Positions 57,703 through 64,000 of a stretch of 64,000 nucleotides of DNA are shown piece by piece. The position numbers and the translations under genes are program-made. The notes under the pieces were generated by a model that was not told the origin of the DNA, made no database searches, and worked only from the letters and a program-made list of their open reading frames with translations. Source of the DNA: Pseudomonas fluorescens (GTDB lineage: Bacteria; Pseudomonadota; Gammaproteobacteria; Pseudomonadales; Pseudomonadaceae); the NCBI RefSeq assembly GCF_000802965.1, contig NZ_JSAK01000014.1, positions 62,001 to 126,000 of the forward strand, written 5' to 3'. Position 1 is the first letter of the stretch, and every line of letters begins with the position of its first letter.

Positions 57703-57718
57703 GTGAAAAAAAGCTTAA
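57703..57718 (-). promoter_or_regulatory. ColR-type binding box
   Basis: Bottom strand TTAAGCTTTTTTTCAC matches every position of the ColR consensus YYNASNNYTTTTTCAC that I recall for P. putida. It lies 83 bp upstream of the histidine phosphatase start. A second GTGAAA lies 11 bp away (57692-57697). PAP2-type lipid genes are among reported ColR targets, by memory. Confidence 0.65.
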
Positions 57719-57725
57719 GGGCATC

Positions 57726-57754
57726 AAAAGATCGCAGCCTGCGCCAGCTCCTAC
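57726..57754. repeat. Single REP, type B
   Basis: AAAAGATCGCAGCCTGCGCC with CAGCTCCTAC: one REP without the inverted partner found in the other type B sites, between the histidine phosphatase and McpS promoters. Confidence 0.8.
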
Positions 57755-57898
57755 GGATTGCGATCCCCGCACAAAAACCTTTCAGCTCTCGCAAAGGCTG
57801 CCGATACAGACCTGCGACACAACCTTGCTGGCTCCCAAAAACAACAATCTTCCAGCCAACCGACGATAAAGAAGCACCACGTTCCTGGAGGAATTTTG

Positions 57899-59818
57899 AT
57901 GAATAGCTGGTTCGGCAACATCAGCGTGAACCTGAAACTGGGCCTGGGGTTTGGCCTGGTCCTGGCCCTGACCTGCGTCCTCGCCCTGACCGGCTGGACC
58001 AGCCTCGGCGGCCTGATTGATCGCAGCAACTGGATGAGCGACATCACTCAGCTCAACGCCGGCCTGACCAAACTGCGCGTAGTCCGCCTGCAATACATGC
58101 TGACCAACGGCGACGAAGCCACTGCACAGAACGTGCAGACCACCCTTGAAGCCTTTTCCGCTCAGCAGCAAGCCTTGCTGGTGAAATTCAAGAGCCCGGA
58201 AAACCTCAAGCTGCTCAAAGAACAAGGCACCGTCATCGACGCCTACAAGACGTCGCTGAACAAAATGCGTGGCGCCTACCGCGCCGGCAACAATGCGCGT
58301 GACGTCATGGGTGCCAACGCGGAAACCGCCAATAGCCTGATCAACTCGATCAGCACCCGCGTGCAACAACTGCCGCCGAGCGATCAGCGTTTCGAGCAAT
58401 TCCAGGCCATCACCGCCGCCAGGGAAGCGTTCCTGCTGGCCCGCTACGAAGTGCGCGGCTACACCGCCACCACCAACGCCGAAACCGAGCAAAAAGCCGT
58501 CGCTCAACTGGACGCCGCCATTGCCAGCCTGAAGTCACTCAACGTGCAACTCGCTGACGTTCAGCCGGACGCCTTGCGTGAACTGGAAACTGCACTGAGC
58601 AATTACCGCAGTGCCTTGCAGGCCTACAAAGTCGCGAACAGTGATGTGGTGCAAGCACGCAAGGAGATGACCGACCAGGGCGCCGCCATTGTCAGCCTGA
58701 GCGACGCGCTGTATCAGATCCAACTCGACCGCCGTGACGCCGAAAGCGCCAGCGCCCGCACCTTGCAACTGTTCAGCACGTTGCTGGCGTTGCTGGTGGG
58801 CGTCATCGCAGCCGTGATCATTACCCGGCAGATCACCGGCCCGTTGCGCGACACCCTGGCCGTGGTCGATCGCATCGCCAGCGGCGACTTGTCCCAAGAC
58901 GTCCAGGTGACGCGCCGCGACGAACTCGGCGTATTGCAGCAAGGCATCGCCCGAATGGGCGTGACCCTGCGCGACTTGATCAGCGGCATCCGCGACGGTG
59001 TCACCCAGATCGCCAGCGCCGCCGAAGAACTGTCGGCCGTGACCGAGCAGACCAGCGCCGGGGTCAACAGCCAGAAAATCGAGACCGATCAAGTCGCCAC
59101 CGCCATGCATGAGATGACCGCCACCGTGCAGGAAGTCGCGCGCAATGCCGAGCAAGCCTCGCAAGCGGCAGCCGCTGCCGATGGTGAAGCGCGCGAAGGT
59201 GACAAAGTGGTCGGCGAAGCCATCGCCCAGATCGAGCGTCTGGCCAGCGAAGTGGTGCGTTCCACCGAAGCCATGGGCGTGCTGCAACAGGAAAGCGACA
59301 AGATCGGCAGCGTCATGGACGTGATCAAGGCTGTGGCCGAACAGACCAACCTGCTGGCGCTCAACGCCGCCATTGAAGCGGCCCGTGCCGGTGAAGCCGG
59401 GCGCGGTTTTGCCGTGGTCGCCGACGAAGTCCGTGGCCTGGCACAGCGTACGCAAAAATCCACCGAGGAAATCGAAGCCTTGGTGGCCGGCCTGCAGAAC
59501 GGCACCCAGCAAGTGGCGAACGTGATGAACAACAGCCGCGCCCTGACCGACAGCAGCGTGGCCCTGACCCGTCAGGCTGGCGCCTCACTGGAAAACATCA
59601 CTCGCACGGTGTCCAACATCCAGTCGATGAACCAGCAAATCGCCGCTGCCGCCGAACAACAAAGCGCCGTCGCCGAGGAGATCAGCCGCAGCATCATCAA
59701 CGTACGCGACGTGTCGGAACAGACGGCTGCGGCGAGCGATGAGACCGCCAAGTCCAGCGTTGAACTGGCGCGATTGGGTGGTCAATTGCAGCAGATGGTG
59801 AGCCACTTCCGCGTCTGA
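57899..59818 (+). CDS. mcpS: McpS-like chemoreceptor (helical bimodular sensor)
   Basis: Methyl-accepting receptor, 639 residues, close to P. putida McpS as I remember it (N-terminus [20 protein letters not shown]). TM1 about 12-34, a roughly 250-residue helical bimodular (HBM) periplasmic domain (about 36-285), TM2 about 287-308, HAMP, and the signalling hairpin [20 protein letters not shown]. McpS senses TCA-cycle intermediates; the same ligands here are inferred. ATG at 57899 with GGAGGAATTTTG; a longer frame to 57758 is not supported. Confidence 0.93.
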   Translation: MNSWFGNISVNLKLGLGFGLVLALTCVLALTGWTSLGGLIDRSNWMSDITQLNAGLTKLRVVRLQYMLTNGDEATAQNVQTTLEAFSAQQQALLVKFKSPENLKLLKEQGTVIDAYKTSLNKMRGAYRAGNNARDVMGANAETANSLINSISTRVQQLPPSDQRFEQFQAITAAREAFLLARYEVRGYTATTNAETEQKAVAQLDAAIASLKSLNVQLADVQPDALRELETALSNYRSALQAYKVANSDVVQARKEMTDQGAAIVSLSDALYQIQLDRRDAESASARTLQLFSTLLALLVGVIAAVIITRQITGPLRDTLAVVDRIASGDLSQDVQVTRRDELGVLQQGIARMGVTLRDLISGIRDGVTQIASAAEELSAVTEQTSAGVNSQKIETDQVATAMHEMTATVQEVARNAEQASQAAAAADGEAREGDKVVGEAIAQIERLASEVVRSTEAMGVLQQESDKIGSVMDVIKAVAEQTNLLALNAAIEAARAGEAGRGFAVVADEVRGLAQRTQKSTEEIEALVAGLQNGTQQVANVMNNSRALTDSSVALTRQAGASLENITRTVSNIQSMNQQIAAAAEQQSAVAEEISRSIINVRDVSEQTAAASDETAKSSVELARLGGQLQQMVSHFRV

Positions 59819-59847
59819 CATTCGATCAGCGCTGAATCACAGACCCA

Positions 59848-59909
59848 ATCGCGAGCAGGCTCGCTCCCACAGGTTCAGTGAGTACCCTGTGGGAGCGAGC
59901 CTGCTCGCG
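59848..59909. repeat. REPIN, type A
   Basis: ATCGCGAGCAGGCTCGCTCC and GGGAGCGAGCCTGCTCGCG in inverted orientation, after mcpS. Same family as 5888-5977. Confidence 0.92.
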
Positions 59910-59937
59910 TAGACGATCAATCTGGCAATGAAGGCAT

Positions 59938-60356
59938 TCAAGCTTCCCACGGATTGATCACTTCCAGCCCTGGAAACTCGAAGTCCCGCACGTTACGGGT
60001 GGCAATCGGAGCTCCGTGGACTCGGCAAACGGCGGCAATCTGCGCATCAGCCATCGACGCGGTCCGCCCCTTGGCTTCACAAGCCGCCACCAGCGTCGCG
60101 CATTCGACTGCGGCATGAACATCAAAAGGCAAAATCCGTCCGGCAAATTCTTCTTCAAACATTGCCATAGCATGTGATTCAAGTTTTTGTTTGCGCTTGC
60201 CAGAAGGAGGCGCGCGATGCCATGAAGAATTTCTGCCACGGTAACGGCACTTATTGCCAGCTCCATCGCTGGCTGCGCATCTACCCAAGCAAGAACCTGA
60301 TTGTCAGGCTCGACCCGCATGAATTCCGAAAGCACATTGGTATCGAGCACTATCAT
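59938..60356 (-). pseudogene. fitB: FitB/VapC-type PIN toxin, frameshifted
   Basis: PIN-domain ribonuclease toxin interrupted by one frameshift. The first frame (start 60356) gives MIVLDTNVLSEFMRVEP and VTVAEILHGIARL with acidic residues D5 and E42. At about 60205-60209 it shifts: the downstream frame reads PSGKRKQKLESHAMAMFEEE and includes ASMADAQIAAV and RNVRDFE with the other two acidic residues, ending at 59938. One missing C in CGCCTCCTTCTGG (expected CGCCTCCCTTCTGG) would explain it. ATG overlaps the fitA stop (ATGA). Sequencing error cannot be excluded. Confidence 0.78.
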
Positions 60357-60598
60357 TCCGAGAAGTCCACCGCACTCGCTTTCTCATGCCGAGAAGGCAG
60401 ATCGAGATCGACCCCGCCACATGCGCTGAACCGGGTTCGGATTCTGCTGCCAAGCCCGCCCGAACGGTCGACGGAGGCTAACGCCCTACCCAGGATAAGA
60501 CGAGCTTCCTCTTCCATGGAATGCCCGTTGTGAGCAGCTGCAATTCTTAGCTGCTCTTTAATTTGATCGTCGAGGTTTCTGATCGTGATACTGGCCAT
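60353..60598 (-). CDS. fitA: FitA-type ribbon-helix-helix antitoxin
   Basis: An 81-residue DNA-binding antitoxin for the neighbouring PIN toxin. The N-terminus MASITIRNLDDQIKEQLRIA is a ribbon-helix-helix strand and helix, with GHSMEEEARLILGRAL after it; the C-terminal tail (about 50-81) should bind the toxin. ATG at 60598; an upstream in-frame ATG at 60634 is less likely. It overlaps fitB by 4 bp. Confidence 0.85.
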   Translation of the reverse strand: MASITIRNLDDQIKEQLRIAAAHNGHSMEEEARLILGRALASVDRSGGLGSRIRTRFSACGGVDLDLPSRHEKASAVDFSE

Positions 60599-60681
60599 GA
60601 TGCCGCCTGCAATCAATGAAATCGTTGATAGCAAGCTAGCACATCAGGCCGCGCTAAAACGCGTCACTTTTCCGAACGGCC

Positions 60682-61050
60682 TCAAACACTAATCGCATTG
60701 GTAAACACCAACCGATTGCCAAACGGATCAGCAATCGTCATATCCTGGCTGCCCCACGGCATCGCCTGGATCTGCGGGCGGGCGAACGGGTATTCCTTGG
60801 CCAGCAGTTGCTGCTGGAAGGTTTCCAGTTCATTAGTCTCGATGCGCAGGGCCGAGCCTGGTGTGGCGTCGCCATGGTGTTCGGACAAATGCAGCACGCA
60901 TTCGCCGCGAGAGACTTGCAGGTACAGCGGGAAATTGGCTTCGAAGCGGTGCTGCCAGTCGATCTTGAACCCGAGGAAGTCGACGTAGAACTCCACTGCC
61001 TTGGCTTCGTCGAAAATACGCAGGATCGGAGTGGTTTTACCGAAGCTCAT
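60682..61050 (-). CDS. VOC-family (glyoxalase/bleomycin-resistance-like) protein
   Basis: A 122-residue beta-alpha-beta VOC protein (TTPILRIFDEAKAVEFYVDF, EHHGDATPGSALRIET, TIADPFGNRLVFTNAI). Metal-ligand positions typical of the family are partly visible (His in HLSEHHG, Glu in RIETNELE). It resembles glyoxalase superfamily proteins annotated as bleomycin resistance, but no specific substrate can be assigned. ATG at 61050, with GGGAGCAACCCG upstream. Confidence 0.85.
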   Translation of the reverse strand: MSFGKTTPILRIFDEAKAVEFYVDFLGFKIDWQHRFEANFPLYLQVSRGECVLHLSEHHGDATPGSALRIETNELETFQQQLLAKEYPFARPQIQAMPWGSQDMTIADPFGNRLVFTNAISV

Positions 61051-61160
61051 CGGGTTGCTCCCAGACAATGAAAGCCCGAAGTGTAGCCGGGCTTGATGTC
61101 AGCAATTCGGCTTGATGGGGGGATTCTTTAATTGCACATTGCCACTATGTGACACAGATC

Positions 61161-61235
61161 AAAAGATCGCAGCCTTCGGCAGCTCCTACAGGGAAATGCA
61201 ATCCATGTAGGAGCTGTCGCAGGCCGCGATCTTTT
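61161..61235. repeat. REPIN, type B
   Basis: AAAAGATCGCAGCCTTCGGC and GCCGCGATCTTTT flank a short spacer, in the 198-bp gap between the VOC and D-aminoacylase genes. Confidence 0.9.
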
Positions 61236-61248
61236 CGCCCCACCTCAA

Positions 61249-62706
61249 TCAATGAAACCCCTCTCGCAAATCCCCTTCCCGCGCCAGAAACCGCCCTTCC
61301 CGACGCCCGTTCGCCTGACCGTCGCGATAACTCAGCACACCGTTGACCCACACCCCTTCGATACCTTCGGCAGCCTGTTGCGGATCATTGAAGTCGGCCA
61401 CATCACGAATGGTCGCCGGGTCGAACAGCACCAGGTCCGCCCAATGCCCCTCGCGGATTTCGCCGCGCTCCTTCAGGCCGAATCGCGACGCCGACAGGCC
61501 GGTCATTTTGTGCACGGCGGTGTGCAACGGGAACAGTCCTACGTCACGGCTGAAATGTCCGAGCACCCGCGGGAACGCGCCCCACAAGCGCGGGTGCGGA
61601 AACGGATCTTCCGGCAGACCATCGGAGCCAACCATCGACAACGGGTGCGCGAGGATTCGTCGTACATCGGCCTCGTCCATCCCGTAATACACCGCGCCGG
61701 CCGGTTGCAGTTGGCGGGCCGCGTCGAGCAACGAGACGTTCCACTCGGCGGCGATGTCCATCAGGTCGCGGCCGCCCATTTCCGGGTGCGGCGTCGACCA
61801 GGTGATGGTGATGCGATGGGCGTCGGTGACCTGCTTGAGATCAAGCGTCGAAGAACTCGCCGCATAGGGATAGCAATCGCAGCCCACCGGGTGGGTTTGT
61901 GCCGCCTGTTCGAGGGACGCCAGCAGCTGCGGACTACGTCCCCAATTACCGGCCCCGGCACATTTGAGGTGGGAAATGATCACTGGGGATTTCGCATGGC
62001 GGCCGATCTGGAACGCCTCGTCCATGGCCTCCAGCACCGGTTCGAACTCGCTGCGCAAATGGGTGGTGTAGACCGCACCGAATGCGGTCAGCTCTTCGGT
62101 CAGTTGCATGACTTCGTCAGTGGACGCCGAGAAAGCGCTGGCGTAGGCAAGACCCGTCGATAAGCCCAGCGCGCCGGCTTCGAGACTCTCACGCAGTTGC
62201 TCACGCATCGCGGCGATTTCATCAGCGCTGGCGGTGCGAAACAGATCGTCGAGGTGATTACTGCGCAGCGCGGTATGCCCGACCAATGCAGCGACATTGA
62301 GCGTTGTGTTCGCCGCTTCGACGGCCGCTCGGTAATCGCTGAACGTCGGATAATCAAACGCAGCACGGGTGCCCAGCAGGTTCATCGGGTCCGGCGGATC
62401 ACCGCGCAAACTCACCGGTGACGCGCTGATGCCGCAGTTGCCGACGATCACCGTGGTCACGCCCTGGCTGAGCTTGGGCAACATCTGCGGCTGGCGGATC
62501 ACCACCGTGTCGTCGTGGGTGTGCACGTCGATGAAACCCGGTGCCAGCACGTGGCCGGCGGCGTCGATTTCCTCCGTCGCGCGAGCCTCGCGCAAATCAC
62601 CGATGCGCTCGATGCGACCGTTCAGAATCGCCACGTCGGCGGGGTAGCCGGGGGTGTTACTGCCGTCGATGATCAGGGCGTTGCGGATCAGCGTGTCGTA
62701 CATCAT
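61249..62706 (-). CDS. D-aminoacylase (N-acyl-D-amino-acid deacylase)
   Basis: Zinc amidohydrolase that releases D-amino acids from N-acyl-D-amino acids. The 485 residues have the HxH metal motif FIDVHTHDDTVV (His62/64), the metal-bridging Cys91 (VGNCGISASP), later His ligands in TTHLRSE and ISHLKCAG, and Asp in MVGSDGLPED. Start at ATG 62706 with GGGAGACTGAC; a second ATG at 62703 is also possible. The upstream gene stops 1 bp before, so it shares a transcript with the RpiR regulator. Confidence 0.92.
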   Translation of the reverse strand: MMYDTLIRNALIIDGSNTPGYPADVAILNGRIERIGDLREARATEEIDAAGHVLAPGFIDVHTHDDTVVIRQPQMLPKLSQGVTTVIVGNCGISASPVSLRGDPPDPMNLLGTRAAFDYPTFSDYRAAVEAANTTLNVAALVGHTALRSNHLDDLFRTASADEIAAMREQLRESLEAGALGLSTGLAYASAFSASTDEVMQLTEELTAFGAVYTTHLRSEFEPVLEAMDEAFQIGRHAKSPVIISHLKCAGAGNWGRSPQLLASLEQAAQTHPVGCDCYPYAASSSTLDLKQVTDAHRITITWSTPHPEMGGRDLMDIAAEWNVSLLDAARQLQPAGAVYYGMDEADVRRILAHPLSMVGSDGLPEDPFPHPRLWGAFPRVLGHFSRDVGLFPLHTAVHKMTGLSASRFGLKERGEIREGHWADLVLFDPATIRDVADFNDPQQAAEGIEGVWVNGVLSYRDGQANGRREGRFLAREGDLREGFH

Positions 62707-62707
62707 G

Positions 62708-63568
62708 TCAGTCTCCCAGCGGCAAGTGATCATCGCCGCCGCGGTAATCGTCCAGGGCGAGTTTGATCCGCCGCAGACGTTCTTGATTGTCTTCAGGATT
62801 GGCCAGTGCCAGCTCGGTGGCAAGCACGTCGATGGCGAGCAACATGCCGTAGCGCGCCGCCGTCGGTTTGTAGATGAACGAGGTTTCGGCGCTTTGCAGC
62901 GGCAGCACGATGTCGGCCAGTTGCGCCAGCGGCGAATCAGCCCGGGTGATCGCCAGAATGCGCGCGCCGTAGCTACGCGCCAGTTCCACCGTTTCCAGCA
63001 ACTCGGGGGTGATGCCGGTCAACGAGCAGACAATCACCACGTGTTCGGCGCTGAGGCTGGAAGCGGTGATGCGCATCATCACCGCGTCATGGCACACCGC
63101 AATCGGATAGCCGAGGCGCACCAGGCGCACCTGCAATTCATCGCTGCACAAGGTCGAGCACCCGCCCATGCCGAAGGCATGAATCATCCGCGCCTTACCC
63201 AGCAGTTTCACCGCATCGGCAAAGCGCGACTCGTCGAAGGCCGACAAATGCTGACGCAGGGTCGACTCGATATCGCCGACGATCTGCCCATAAAACGCCG
63301 ACTGATCCGGTGTCCCCGCCGGGTCAAGAAAACGGCTGCCGACTCCGCTGGCCTGGGCCAGTTGCAAACGCAAGTCGCGCAAGTCGCGACAGCCCACCGT
63401 GCGGGCAAAACGCGACAGCGTCGCGGTGCTGACTTCCGCCCGCTGCGCCAGCTCATCGAGGCTGGCGGATGCGGCAAACCCTACGTCGTCGAGCATCAGC
63501 CGGGCGATGCGTCCTTCACCGGCACTGAAGGAATCCTGGCGAGCGCGGATCTGGTAGAGGATGTCCAT
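62708..63568 (-). CDS. MurR/RpiR-family transcriptional regulator
   Basis: A 286-residue regulator: N-terminal RpiR helix-turn-helix (LDELAQRAEVSTATLSRFAR, about 36-55) and C-terminal SIS sugar-isomerase-fold effector domain (IHAFGMGGCSTLCSDELQVR; VIVCSLTGITPELLETVELA). It probably senses a sugar or amino-sugar-like effector and controls the adjacent D-aminoacylase and permease genes. ATG at 63568, 15 bp after the permease stop. Confidence 0.9.
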   Translation of the reverse strand: MDILYQIRARQDSFSAGEGRIARLMLDDVGFAASASLDELAQRAEVSTATLSRFARTVGCRDLRDLRLQLAQASGVGSRFLDPAGTPDQSAFYGQIVGDIESTLRQHLSAFDESRFADAVKLLGKARMIHAFGMGGCSTLCSDELQVRLVRLGYPIAVCHDAVMMRITASSLSAEHVVIVCSLTGITPELLETVELARSYGARILAITRADSPLAQLADIVLPLQSAETSFIYKPTAARYGMLLAIDVLATELALANPEDNQERLRRIKLALDDYRGGDDHLPLGD

Positions 63569-63583
63569 GGCGGGCGGCTCCGG

Positions 63584-64000
63584 TTAAATCAGATAAGAAA
63601 GGCCAACGGTCAGGCCGAAAGCGACGAGCGAGATCAGCGTCTCTAGCACCGTCCAGGTCTTGAAGGTCTGGGTGACTGTCATGTTGAAGTATTCCTTGAT
63701 CAACCAGAAGCCACCGTCGTTGACGTGGGAAAAGATTACCGACCCTGCCCCCGTCGCCAGCACCAACAATTCCGGATGCGGATAACCCAGACCAATGGCC
63801 ACCGGCGCGACCACGCCCGAGGCGGTGGTCATGGCCACGGTGGCGGAACCGGTGGCGATGCGCATCAGCGCGGCGAACAACCACCCCATCAACAGCGGCG
63901 ACAAGTGGAATTCGTGGGCCAGGCCGACGATCTGGTCGGTGACGCCAGCGTCTACCAGAATCCGGTTCAGACCGCCGCCAGCGCCCACCAGCAAGGTAAT
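63584..64000 (-). CDS. GntP-family permease (5' part outside the window)
   Basis: C-terminal 138 residues of a gluconate/organic acid H+ symporter of the GntP family; the frame is open to the right edge. Signatures: GAGGGLNRILVDAGVTDQIV, LMRIATGSATVAMTTASGVV, GAGSVIFSHVNDGGFWLIKE and LETLISLVAFGLTVGLSYL. Upstream of the RpiR and D-aminoacylase genes, where it probably imports their substrate or product; the exact substrate is unknown. Confidence 0.92.
   Translation of the reverse strand: MTLLVGAGGGLNRILVDAGVTDQIVGLAHEFHLSPLLMGWLFAALMRIATGSATVAMTTASGVVAPVAIGLGYPHPELLVLATGAGSVIFSHVNDGGFWLIKEYFNMTVTQTFKTWTVLETLISLVAFGLTVGLSYLI

Overview
The window is a chromosomal segment of a fluorescent-group Pseudomonas. 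The evidence is the gene order (ampE-ampD-DUF1631/nadC; secG-tRNAs-rimP-nusA-infB-rbfA-truB-rpsO-pnp; tpiA-glmM-folP-ftsH-rlmE; greA-carB-carA-dapB-dnaJ-dnaK-grpE; recN; fur/bamE; rnfH-ratA; smpB; lld), which from memory matches P. aeruginosa PA4520-PA4524 and PA4740-PA4772 with local changes. High GC, Pseudomonas-type REP/REPIN elements between genes, and an McpS-type chemoreceptor also fit. Nearly all of it is core genome. I found no prophage, insertion sequence, CRISPR array or integrase.

Layout. 1-5.9 kb: fructose PTS genes fruB-fruK, divergent from cra (fruR), with a Cra operator between them; a TatD-family hydrolase follows cra. 6-13.1 kb: a chemoreceptor, the ampDE peptidoglycan-recycling pair, a DUF1631 protein, nadC and a small DUF6388-like gene. 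13.3-28.1 kb: tRNA-Thr, then a long bottom-strand run of translation, transcription and RNA-decay genes with tRNA-fMet and tRNA-Leu embedded, then secG, tpiA, glmM, folP and ftsH. 28.3-45.9 kb: rlmE, yhbY, greA, carAB, dapB, the dnaKJ-grpE chaperones, recN, fur, bamE, rnfH, ratA, a sodium-dependent transporter and smpB. 46-54.6 kb: lactate utilisation (lldR; lldP-lutABC-dld). 54.9-64 kb: a small secreted protein, tmRNA, a histidine phosphatase/PAP2 operon, an McpS-like chemoreceptor, a FitAB toxin-antitoxin pair with a frameshifted toxin, a VOC protein, and a D-aminoacylase/RpiR/GntP cluster cut by the right edge.

Regulation visible in the DNA: a Cra operator at fruB; sigma-32 promoters for grpE and for dnaK (the latter overlaps the grpE stop codon); a LexA box at recN; an intrinsic terminator in the carA leader that looks like an attenuator; a GntR-type operator between lldR and lldP; and a 16-bp match to the ColR consensus upstream of the histidine phosphatase/PAP2 operon. 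Three REP/REPIN sequence types (GTGGGAGCGAGC..., GTAGGAGCTGCCGCAGG..., GTAGGAGCCGGCTTGC...) occupy eleven intergenic positions.

I do not see a large undescribed system. The points most worth following up are the dnaK heat-shock promoter built over the grpE stop codon, the carA leader attenuator, the ColR-type box, the apparently leaderless smpB, a perfect 21-bp palindrome upstream of yhbY, and two probable single-event frameshifts (fitB and the small gene after PAP2).
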